A DNA stretch of 6,892 nucleotides from Planctomycetota bacterium. Lineage in GTDB: Bacteria; Planctomycetota; MHYJ01; JACQXL01; JAVHLO01. The stretch covers positions 1 to 6,892 of the forward strand of contig JAVHLO010000183.1 in assembly GCA_031082105.1 (NCBI GenBank). The letters run 5' to 3'. A program made the translations under genes and the position numbers. Shown in pieces: positions 1-5,854 of the stretch. The notes under the pieces are model-generated. The model did no database searches. It was given only the letters and a program-made list of their open reading frames with translations, and had not been told where the DNA came from. The number at the start of each line of letters is the position of its first letter. Position 1 is the stretch's first letter.

Positions 1-924
1 CTTTGAGTTTTAGCCTTGCGACCGTACTCCCCAGGCGGAACACTTAATGCGTTAGCTTCGGCAGAGAGAGGTAGACCCCCCACTACTTAGTGTTCATCGT
101 TTACGGCTAGGACTACCAGGGTATCTAATCCTGTTTGATCCCCTAGCTTTCGCACCTCAGCGTCAGAAAGAGTCCAGAAAGTCGCTTTCGCCTCCGGCGT
201 TCCTGTAGATATCTACGCATTTCACCGCTCCACCTACAGTTCCACTTTCCCCTACTCTCCTCAAGCCTGGCAATCTCAGGAGCAATTCCTCCGGTAAGCG
301 GAGGGCTTCCACACCTGATTTACCAGACCGCCTACGTGCCCTTTACGCCCAGTAAATCCGAGCAACGCTTGCACTCTCCGTATTACCGCAGCTGCTGGCA
401 CGGAGTTTGCCGGTGCTTCCTCCAGCGGTTAGGTCAAGTGGCAAGGCTATTAACCCCACCACGCTTCTTCCCGCTAGACAGGGGTTTACAACCCGAAGGC
501 CTTCATCCCCCACGCGGCGTCGCTCCGTCAGGCTTTCGCCCATTGCGCAATATTCCCTACTGCTGCCCCCCGTAGGAGTAGGGACAGTGTCTCAGTTCCC
601 TTGTGGCCGGACATCCTCTCAGACCGGCTACCCGTCGCAGCCTTGGTGGGCCGTTACCCCGCCAACAAGCTGATAGGCCGTGGACCCCTCCTCAAGCGAC
701 ACCCTTGCGGGCACCTTTGATCCCCACAGCATGCGCCACGGGGATGTTATCCGGTATTAGCCCCACTTTCGCGGGGTTGTCCCGAACTCGGGGGCAGGTT
801 GTCCACGTATTACTCACCCTTTCGCCACTGTACTCCGGGAGTTGCCCCCCGTTTCTCGTTCGACTTGCATGTATTAGGCACGCCGCCAGCGTTCGCTCTG
901 AACCAGGATCAAATTCTTCAATCG
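1..924 (-). rRNA. rrs: 16S ribosomal RNA, 5' part (3' end cut off by the window edge)
   Basis: Read on the minus strand this is the first ~915 nt (E. coli numbering) of a bacterial small-subunit rRNA. Recognisable sites in transcript order are the 27F region (898-917), the 338 region (562-579), the 530 loop (381-402) and the 785/806 region (110-129, a full match to the 806R primer). The mature 5' end is placed near 924 by aligning to the E. coli start (AAATTGAAGAG). The last ~620 nt lie outside the window. No insertion or gross deletion is visible in the part present. Several near-universal positions are altered: U instead of C at E. coli 526 (plus-strand base 390), one mismatch in the EUB338 site at 568, and two in the 27F site. 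Identity as 16S is certain; the phylum cannot be fixed by eye. Confidence 0.98.
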
Positions 925-1073
925 AAGAATTCGCAAAGGCCGCCCGTCTCGACCACACCCTTGCGGGCGCGGCTTCGACCGACGACCATTACTGATCCTC
1001 AAGTCGCGTCGGCTCTCCCCCCCGCTTGTGGCAGGGAGGAAAATCGGTTCACCGTGGCTCTATCCTCATCTTA

Positions 1074-1103
1074 TTTATAAGTGAGCACGTGACAGTATGT
1101 CAA
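1074..1103 (-). promoter_or_regulatory. Possible second rRNA promoter
   Basis: On the minus strand, TTGACA (1103-1098) lies 18 bp upstream of TATAAA (1079-1074), or 17 bp upstream of TTATAA. This would start transcription near 1067, about 120 nt downstream of the main start. Tandem promoters are usual for rRNA operons. The same TTGACA also forms part of a boxA-like motif, so the hexamer may be conserved for antitermination instead. Confidence 0.5.
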
Positions 1104-1135
1104 AGATCCTCAAGCGGCGGCAACCCACAGGCCGC
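1098..1135 (-). promoter_or_regulatory. boxB-like hairpin and boxA-like antitermination motif
   Basis: In the transcript a 5-bp GC stem (1135-1131 with 1121-1117, loop of 9 nt) is followed by GATCTTTGACA (1108-1098). The latter resembles the rRNA boxA consensus (TGCTCTTTGACA-like). The order boxB then boxA, ~80 nt after the promoter, matches known rRNA leaders where NusB/NusE bind boxA. The assignment rests on motif similarity only. Confidence 0.45.
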
Positions 1136-1154
1136 ACACAGGGCGCAGAAGAAA

Positions 1155-1174
1155 GAAACACCCGAAGGCGCTTC
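1155..1174 (-). terminator. UUCG hairpin with pyrimidine-rich tail in the rRNA leader
   Basis: In the transcript, GAAGCGCC and GGUGUUUC pair over 8 bp (two of them G-U), closed by a C(UUCG)G tetraloop. The next bases are UUUCUUCU. The shape resembles an intrinsic terminator or attenuator just downstream of the main start and just upstream of the boxB/boxA-like elements. It could equally be a folding or processing element of the leader. Confidence 0.4.
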
Positions 1175-1193
1175 TTATCCCCAGCGCATAAGC

Positions 1194-1221
1194 ATTATAT
1201 CCGAAAGTCGCGATTTGTCAA
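1194..1221 (-). promoter_or_regulatory. rRNA operon promoter, perfect sigma-70 consensus
   Basis: On the minus strand, TTGACA (1221-1216) is followed by a 16-bp spacer and TATAAT (1199-1194). Both hexamers match the sigma-70 consensus exactly. The predicted start is near 1187. A-rich tracts lie further upstream (about 1226-1258) and could serve as an UP-like element. Position and strength fit the main promoter of the 16S gene. Confidence 0.9.
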
Positions 1222-1446
1222 GCAAAATGCCGGTCTTTTGCGGAAGTTTTATTTTTCACCGTGCGGAACCGGTGGACCCCCACACGGAACCTCCGGACGG
1301 AATGCGAGGCGCAGCGCGCGGGCCGACGATTCCCTCCGGATTTCCGGCTCCGCACTCGGCGTTCGGGACATCGCGCCGACAGAGGCTCTTCGAGTCCTTG
1401 GTCCCGGTACTGTTTGGACGGCATCATCCTTCCCGGATGCGAAAGC
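1222..1446. other. Intergenic DNA between divergent rRNA and RAM-domain gene
   Basis: Short open frames here lack ribosome sites and family resemblance and are not genes. Next to the rRNA promoter it is A/T-rich (about 1226-1258), and beyond that GC-rich. A short GCATC/GATGC inverted repeat lies around 1421-1440. Nothing else clear is seen. Confidence 0.5.
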
Positions 1447-1475
1447 TTGCTTTTCGACGGGAGTGGTGGTTTAAT
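1447..1475 (+). promoter_or_regulatory. Weak candidate promoter for the RAM-domain gene
   Basis: TTGCTT (1447-1452, 3 of 6 matches to -35) lies 17 bp upstream of TTTAAT (1470-1475, 5 of 6 to -10). The predicted start near 1482 would give a ~30-nt leader carrying the ribosome site. The -35 match is poor. Confidence 0.35.
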
Positions 1476-1513
1476 GCCGGTGAAACGACTCTTCAGGAAG
1501 GGGGTGATTCAAT

Positions 1514-1753
1514 ATGTCGCTTTCAGCATACGTGCTCATCAACATCGAGGCCGGCAAGCCGCGGTCGGCGCTTGCGGCGCTGAAGAAGAACAAGGATGTG
1601 CGGTCCGCGCACCTGGTGACGGGCCTTCACGACGCCATCGCGCTCATCGAGGCGCCGGACGTGAACAAGCTCGGGACCATCGTGACGGAATCGGTTCAGA
1701 AGATCACGGGCGTCCAGAGGACCGTGACGTGCATCTGCGTGGAGACGGAGTAG
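1514..1753 (+). CDS. Stand-alone Lrp/AsnC ligand-binding (RAM) domain protein
   Basis: This 79-residue protein consists only of the RAM (AsnC_trans_reg) domain that forms the effector-binding half of Lrp/AsnC regulators. The typical beta-strand start (AYVLINIEAGK), the turn VTGLHDAIALIEA at residues 35-47 (family pattern G-x-x-D) and the closing strand ending CICVE are visible. There is no helix-turn-helix, so it cannot bind DNA in the usual way. Stand-alone RAM proteins are known to form oligomers that bind amino acids or modulate full-length partners. The start is well supported: a strong purine-rich ribosome site (AAGGGGGTGA) sits 7 nt before ATG. The gene is divergent from the rRNA and convergent with the diaphorase operon, so no operon partner hints at its ligand. 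Confidence 0.85.
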   Translation: MSLSAYVLINIEAGKPRSALAALKKNKDVRSAHLVTGLHDAIALIEAPDVNKLGTIVTESVQKITGVQRTVTCICVETE

Positions 1754-1759
1754 TCTGAA

Positions 1760-1860
1760 AGAGCGTTTTCCAGAGGCGGGCAGAGAAGAGACGTCTTTTC
1801 TGCCCGCCTGGCCGTTCCAGGAGGCAACGCCACCTGCCGAGTGCCGCTGGAACGCGCTCT
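1760..1860. repeat. Nested inverted-repeat element between convergent genes
   Basis: Outer arms 1760-1773 and 1847-1860 are complementary at 12 of 14 positions. Directly inside the left arm is a perfect 11-bp hairpin (1774-1784 with 1799-1809, arms AGGCGGGCAGA/TCTGCCCGCCT), extendable by G-U and A-U pairs. A smaller hairpin lies at 1819-1835, with one A-A mismatch. An alternative 8-bp stem pairs CGTTCCAG (1813-1820) with CTGGAACG (1847-1854). The element starts 7 bp after the stop of the RAM gene. No T-run follows the strong hairpin on either strand, so it is not a textbook intrinsic terminator, although ending both convergent transcripts is a reasonable role. Confidence 0.7.
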
Positions 1861-1879
1861 GGGGCATGGGAAGCGTGGA

Positions 1880-1913
1880 CGCCCCTCGCCCTCTCCCAGA
1901 GGGAGAGGGAACC
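1880..1913. repeat. Dispersed palindromic repeat, copy 1
   Basis: Perfect 9-bp arms CCCTCTCCC (1889-1897) and GGGAGAGGG (1901-1909) flank an AGA loop, followed by AACCGC. The palindrome and its flanks match a second copy at 3409-3445 (CCCTC, then the palindrome, then GAATCGC). It lies 29 bp beyond the stop codon of the fusion gene. Similar CCCTCTCCC/GGGAGAGGG palindromes are widespread in bacterial intergenic DNA. Confidence 0.7.
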
Positions 1914-1937
1914 GCAGGATGCAGGTCCAGCTGCCTC

Positions 1938-3329
1938 CTACATGCCGCCGAAGAATTCCCTGGTCAGGTGATTCCAGTCCGAGTCGCTCAGCACTTCAGG
2001 CAGGTTGCGGACGAGGTTGCCGCCGCCGTCCGTGATCGTCACACCGAGTCCCGCGGTCGCGCGCTCGTGCAGCATCTCCGAGTGTTTCCGCACGAGGCCC
2101 AGCGCCGCTTCCCTCGGGAGCAGGTTCTTCATCTCTTTAGCGATCTCCGGGGTCTCCACGATGAAGAGCCAGCCCTGGCCGTACGGGTCGCCGGTCGCCA
2201 GGCCCGGCACCGCCGAGACCATCGGGTTGACGTCGACGATCCTGCCCGTCGCGGGCGCGGGGAGGCGGAGCGATCGCTTGCCGACGAATATCTCCGCGAA
2301 CGGCTCGCCGCGCTTGAACGATGTCCCCACCGGCGGCAGTTTCACGGAATGCGCCTCGCCGAGGAAGGCCGCGGCGAAATCGTCTATGCCGACCTTCGCA
2401 TAGCGTTGCTCGGTCCCGGCCGGGCCGGGCTCTTCTCCCTGGCCTTGCCCCGGCTGCGACTTGCGCTGTTCGGTGCGAGCAGGACTCGGACCCGCTGCGG
2501 CCCCGTCATCCGCGACGAGCCTCGTCCACATGTGCGCCCTGGAATACAGGAGGTCCGGCACGATCGAGAACTCACCAAGCTGGACCGGCTGCTTCACGGC
2601 GGCGGGCTTCGACGCCAGGATAGGATGCGTCTTGAGCACGATCTCCATCCGCTGGTCGACGTCGCACTTATGGCAATCGAATGAACGCGGGCAGATCTTG
2701 TGAGAGATGAGGCCCATACGCGAGTAGCGGCACTCGCGCCCGCCGGCGGCGAGCTTGTCCCGCCACTGTTCACGCGCCACGGACTCCATCTGGATCGCGC
2801 CGGTCGGGCACACGTACGTGCACGCGCCGCAGCCGATGCAGCTCTCCGGCGGCTTTTCGAACGCGGTTGCGATCCGCTTTGTCGTGCCGCGCAGCCCGAA
2901 GCCGATGGCGTCGGCGCCGACGATCTCGTTGCACACGCGCACGCAGAGCCCGCAGAGGATGCACTTCTCGTTCTTCTTCGAGAACCTCGGCTCGCCCACG
3001 CCATATTCCTTTGCGAGGTTCTTCAGGACCGCGCTCCCGGGGCACCGGGCCAGGAGCAGCTCGATGATCATCTTGCGGTTCTTCAGCACCCGCGCGCTGT
3101 TCGTTGTCACGGTGATCCCCTCCTCCGCCGGGTAGAGGCACGAGGTGACGAGCCGGGTCTTCTTGCCGCGCGTCACTTCGACGATGCAGATGCGACACGC
3201 CCCGTAGGCGCTGACCTCCTTGTGGTAGCAGAGGGTGGGAATACGGATCCCGACCTTTTGCGCGGCCTCGAGCACGGTCCTGCCGGACTCGATCTCGACC
3301 GGTTTTCCATCGATCGTCAGTTTGGGCAT
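1938..3329 (-). CDS. Fusion: HoxU/NuoG-type FeS subunit + Cys4 module + GcvH-like lipoyl-carrier domain
   Basis: 463 residues. ATG at 3329 is preceded by AGGAGA at a 6-nt gap. Residues 1-~75 form a plant-type [2Fe-2S] domain with ligands C34, C45, C48, C64. A NuoG-like segment follows but lacks the His-Cys cluster motif (only C96, in LLLARCPGS). Two [4Fe-4S] sites follow: C123/C126/C129/C133 and C164/C167/C170/C174. This part equals the HoxU/NuoG N-terminus that takes electrons from NuoF. Residues 200-226 hold C200-x12-C213-x5-C219-x2-C222. Residues ~256-392 resemble glycine-cleavage H protein: the entry strand YSRAHMW (263-268 core), a Pro/Gly/Gln-rich insert (~273-308), YAKVGIDDFA, then DPYGQGWLF. 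K351 lines up with the lipoyl lysine, but the usual E-S-V-K context is replaced by F-V-G-K. A helical tail ends WNHLTREFFGG. It is the last gene of the operon seen. The likely role is to pass electrons between the NAD(H) unit and a bound lipoyl-like or thiol cofactor; the cofactor is inferred. Confidence 0.85.
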   Translation of the reverse strand: MPKLTIDGKPVEIESGRTVLEAAQKVGIRIPTLCYHKEVSAYGACRICIVEVTRGKKTRLVTSCLYPAEEGITVTTNSARVLKNRKMIIELLLARCPGSAVLKNLAKEYGVGEPRFSKKNEKCILCGLCVRVCNEIVGADAIGFGLRGTTKRIATAFEKPPESCIGCGACTYVCPTGAIQMESVAREQWRDKLAAGGRECRYSRMGLISHKICPRSFDCHKCDVDQRMEIVLKTHPILASKPAAVKQPVQLGEFSIVPDLLYSRAHMWTRLVADDGAAAGPSPARTEQRKSQPGQGQGEEPGPAGTEQRYAKVGIDDFAAAFLGEAHSVKLPPVGTSFKRGEPFAEIFVGKRSLRLPAPATGRIVDVNPMVSAVPGLATGDPYGQGWLFIVETPEIAKEMKNLLPREAALGLVRKHSEMLHERATAGLGVTITDGGGNLVRNLPEVLSDSDWNHLTREFFGGM

Positions 3330-3408
3330 GATGTGTCTCCTATCTGCAGCAGTTTCAGGATTGTCGAGAATCTTTGTTGTCGTCTGCCACACGCGACGTT
3401 CGAACGAC

Positions 3409-3445
3409 CCTCACCCTGACCCTCTCCCAAAGGGAGGGGGAATCG
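3409..3445. repeat. Dispersed palindromic repeat, copy 2
   Basis: Arms CCCTCTCCC (3420-3428) and GGGAGGGGG (3432-3440) pair with one G-T wobble around an AAA loop. The flanks CCCTC (3408-3412) and GAATCGC (from 3440) match copy 1 at 1880-1913; this copy has about 6 bp more (ACCCTG) before the palindrome. It sits in the 122-bp gap between the NuoF-type gene and the fusion gene, so it would be transcribed within the operon mRNA. Confidence 0.7.
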
Positions 3446-3451
3446 CGCTTT

Positions 3452-5329
3452 CTACGCCACGGCGACCGCCTTGAACTTGCACGTATCGTGGCAGATGCCG
3501 CACTTGATACATACCTTCTGGTCGAGCATGTGCGGCTTCTTCTTCTCACCGGTGATGGCGGTCTGCGGGCACGCCTTGAGGCACGCACCGCAGCCCGTGC
3601 ACTTGTCGGTCAGGATCGAGTACGTGATGAGCGCCTTGCAGACACCGGCCGGACACTTCTTGTGCTTGATGTGCGCCTCGTATTCGTCCTTGAAGTACTT
3701 GAGCGTCGTAAGCACCGGATTGGGCGAGGTGACCCCGAGCTGGCACAGGGCCGAATCGCGCAGGCATTCGGCCAGCTCGAGCAGGAGCTCGATGTCGCCC
3801 GGGTTCCCCTTCCCGTCGCAGATATTCGTGAGGATCTCGGTCATGCGCTCGACGCCCTCGCGGCACGGGACGCACTTGCCGCATGATTCCTCCTTCAGGA
3901 AGTTGAGGAAGTACCGCGCGACGTCGACCATGCAGTTGTTCTCGTCCATGACGATCATGCCGCCCGAGCCCATCATGGAACCCGCTTCCGTAAGCCGATC
4001 AAAGTCGACCGGCAAATCGAGCATGTTTTCGGGTATGCACCCGCCCGACGGCCCGCCGGTCTGGATGGCCTTGAACCGCTTCCCGCCGCGCACGCCGCCG
4101 CCGATGTCCTCGACGATCTTGCGCAGCGAGATGCCCATCGGGACCTCGACGAGGCCGGTGTTGTTGATCTTGCCGACGAGCGAGAAGATCTTGGTCCCCT
4201 TGGACCCGCCCCAGGGGTCCTTTGAGACGTCGCCGGTGCCGATCGAGGTATACCACGGGATGCCCTTGTTGATGATGAGCGGCACGTTCGCCCAGGTTTC
4301 GACGTTGTTCAGGCAGCTCGGTCTGCCCCACGCGCCCTTCTCGACGGTATGGATGTACTTTGCGCGCGGCTCGCCCGGCTGGCCTTCGAGCGACGCCATG
4401 AGCGCCGTGGATTCGCCGCAGACGAATGCGCCGCCGCCGCGGCTTATCGAGATCGTAAAATCGAAATCGGACCCGAGGATGTCCCGGCCGAGGAACCCGC
4501 CCTCGGTCGCGTCTTCAATCGCCTTGTGAAGCAGCTCGACGGCGAGCGGGTACTCGTTCCGAACGTAGAGGAAACCGAGGCACGCGCCGACGGCGTACGC
4601 GCCGATGATCATCCCCTCGATCACCGAATGCGGATTCCCCTCGAGAAGACCGCGGTTCGCGTATGCGCCCGGGTCGCCTTCGTCGGCGTTGCAGATGACG
4701 TACTTCACTTCGCCATGCGCCTTCCGGCACGATTCCCACTTCACGCCGGCAGGGAAACCCGCGCCGCCCCGGCCGCGAAGACCGGATTTCTTGATCGTCT
4801 CGATGATCTGTTCCGGCTTCCCCTGGGCAAGGACCTTCGCAAGCGCCTCATAGCCGCCGATGGCAATGTAGTCCTCGATCCGAGTCGGGTCCATCTTGAC
4901 GTTGTTTCCGGAGATGATGCGAGTCTGCTTGTTGTAGAACGGGATGTCCTGCTCGCTCCGGCACTTCGTCCCCGTGGCTGTGTCAACGTAGAGAAGCCTG
5001 TCGATTACCTTCTTTCCGATGATGGTCTCCTCGACGATCTCCGCGGCGTCCTGGGCGGTCGCGCGCGTGTAGAGGATCCCCTCGGGCTCGATGATGATCA
5101 GCGGCTCAATCTGGCAAAAACCGAGACAGCCCGTAATCCGCAGCGCGATCTCGTCCGCGAGCCCGCGGTTCTTCAACTCCTTCTCGAGCGCATCGATCAG
5201 CGGCCTCGAACCGTTGGCGATCCCGCACGTGCCGCTCGAGACCACCAGCGTGCGGCCGCTGGATTTCCGAGAGTCAGCGAGTTCCGCCTGCAGGGACCGG
5301 AATCCGTCGATCGTTTCAATTCGATTCAT
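3452..5329 (-). CDS. nuoF: NuoF/HndC-type NAD(H)- and FMN-binding subunit with extra ferredoxin clusters
   Basis: 625 residues, the size of HndC/HydB-type diaphorase subunits rather than short complex I NuoF. ATG at 5329 is preceded by GGAGG at a 5-nt gap; the frame runs on upstream but reads antisense to the previous gene. Residues ~25-115 are a thioredoxin-like [2Fe-2S] domain with C35, C68 and C72; the expected first ligand, at about position 30, is V. The FMN/NAD(H) fold shows GRGGAGFPAG (186-195), NADEGDPGAY (214-223) and GGGAFVCGESTAL (298-310). An SLBB-like region follows. The N3-type cluster is C483/C486/C489 with C529. Two C-terminal [4Fe-4S] sites are C577/C580/C583/C587 and C607/C610/C613/C617. 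It oxidises or reduces NAD(H) and hands electrons to the neighbouring FeS subunits; NAD versus NADP cannot be told by eye. The cysteine-poor N-terminal pair is also seen in a subset of homologues, as I recall. Confidence 0.95.
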   Translation of the reverse strand: MNRIETIDGFRSLQAELADSRKSSGRTLVVSSGTCGIANGSRPLIDALEKELKNRGLADEIALRITGCLGFCQIEPLIIIEPEGILYTRATAQDAAEIVEETIIGKKVIDRLLYVDTATGTKCRSEQDIPFYNKQTRIISGNNVKMDPTRIEDYIAIGGYEALAKVLAQGKPEQIIETIKKSGLRGRGGAGFPAGVKWESCRKAHGEVKYVICNADEGDPGAYANRGLLEGNPHSVIEGMIIGAYAVGACLGFLYVRNEYPLAVELLHKAIEDATEGGFLGRDILGSDFDFTISISRGGGAFVCGESTALMASLEGQPGEPRAKYIHTVEKGAWGRPSCLNNVETWANVPLIINKGIPWYTSIGTGDVSKDPWGGSKGTKIFSLVGKINNTGLVEVPMGISLRKIVEDIGGGVRGGKRFKAIQTGGPSGGCIPENMLDLPVDFDRLTEAGSMMGSGGMIVMDENNCMVDVARYFLNFLKEESCGKCVPCREGVERMTEILTNICDGKGNPGDIELLLELAECLRDSALCQLGVTSPNPVLTTLKYFKDEYEAHIKHKKCPAGVCKALITYSILTDKCTGCGACLKACPQTAITGEKKKPHMLDQKVCIKCGICHDTCKFKAVAVA

Positions 5330-5378
5330 GCTTGCCTCCAGGGACAAGAAAGAACGCGGAGAACCCGAAAATCGAATC

Positions 5379-5840
5379 CTAGTACTGGTTGCGATAGTGC
5401 TGGACGACCTCGCCCACCCGCTTGGAGGTCTGCTGGCCGTGGTACTCACCGTTGACGACGACGACCGGTCCGAGCGCACAGGCACCGAGGCAGTTGACCT
5501 CTTCGAGCGAGAAGAGGCCGTCCTTTGTCGTCCCGCCGGGCTTGATCTCGAGCCGCCGCTGCAGTTCTTCGGCGACCCGCCCGGCGCCGCGCACGTGACA
5601 CGCCGTGCCGAGGCAGACGCAGACATGGTGCTTCCCCCTGGGCTTGAGACTGAACGCGCGATAGAACGTCGCTACCGCGTACACCCTGTTGAGCGGCACG
5701 CCCAGGCGTCGCGATACCCGTTCGAGCGCGCTCTCGGGCAGGTAGTTGTATTGCTTCTGAACGTCCTGCAACACGCCGATGAGCGCGGCAGGGTCGTACT
5801 TGTGCTTCGAAACGATCTTGTCAACGACGGCGACGGACAT
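5379..5840 (-). CDS. nuoE: NuoE/HndA-type [2Fe-2S] subunit
   Basis: 153 residues, full length for the thioredoxin-like 24-kDa subunit family. The N-terminal helical part includes LIGVLQDVQKQYNYLPESAL (20-39), followed by ATFYRAFSL. The [2Fe-2S] ligands are C76 and C81 (C-x4-C in CLGTAC) and C117 and C121 (C-x3-C in CLGAC). ATG at 5840 is chosen because GGGAG lies 7 nt upstream; an in-frame ATG 15 codons earlier falls within the intergenic heptamer repeats and encodes no family sequence. It ends 49 bp before the NuoF-type gene and certainly works with it, passing electrons to or from its FMN. The 116-bp gap to the preceding gene is filled largely with short repeats. Confidence 0.95.
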   Translation of the reverse strand: MSVAVVDKIVSKHKYDPAALIGVLQDVQKQYNYLPESALERVSRRLGVPLNRVYAVATFYRAFSLKPRGKHHVCVCLGTACHVRGAGRVAEELQRRLEIKPGGTTKDGLFSLEEVNCLGACALGPVVVVNGEYHGQQTSKRVGEVVQHYRNQY

Positions 5841-5854
5841 GGTTGTGCTCCCAA

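Larger units (their letters stand above)
925..1187 (-). other. 16S rRNA leader (transcribed spacer upstream of mature 16S)
   Basis: This ~263-nt stretch lies between the probable main rRNA transcription start (~1187) and the mature 16S 5' end. It contains no credible protein gene and no tRNA. It holds, in transcript order, a UUCG-capped hairpin, a boxB-like hairpin, a boxA-like motif and a second promoter-like pair. The 10-bp direct repeat GATCCTCAAG occurs at 994-1003 and 1105-1114 (plus strand). An 8-bp inverted repeat (912-919 with 924-931) straddles the mature 5' end. The RNase III processing stem cannot be checked because the 3' flank of 16S is absent. Confidence 0.75.

Noticed and set aside
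336..995. Short plus- and minus-strand frames across the 16S gene
   Set aside because: They lie wholly within or mostly over conserved rRNA sequence.
1026..1583. Plus-strand frame of 185 codons over the rRNA leader and RAM gene
   Set aside because: It overlaps a consensus rRNA promoter and runs out of frame into the RAM gene; no ribosome site and no family resemblance.
1866..2684. Long plus-strand frame (272 codons)
   Set aside because: It is antisense to the fusion gene, whose minus-strand translation carries clear FeS and GcvH motifs. The Arg/His/Leu-rich product is typical of a GC-rich shadow frame.
1938..3329. [FeFe]-hydrogenase catalytic subunit (HndD/HydA)
   Set aside because: The N-terminal clusters fit, but no H-cluster motifs follow; the C-terminal half is GcvH-like.
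4349..5455. Plus-strand frame of 368 codons
   Set aside because: Antisense to the NuoF-type gene and the end of the NuoE-type gene, which have full family motifs; the product resembles no family.
5330..5626. Upstream extension of the NuoF-type frame (99 extra codons)
   Set aside because: Ser/Arg-rich, reads over the NuoE-type gene in another frame, and the ATG at 5329 has an ideal ribosome site.
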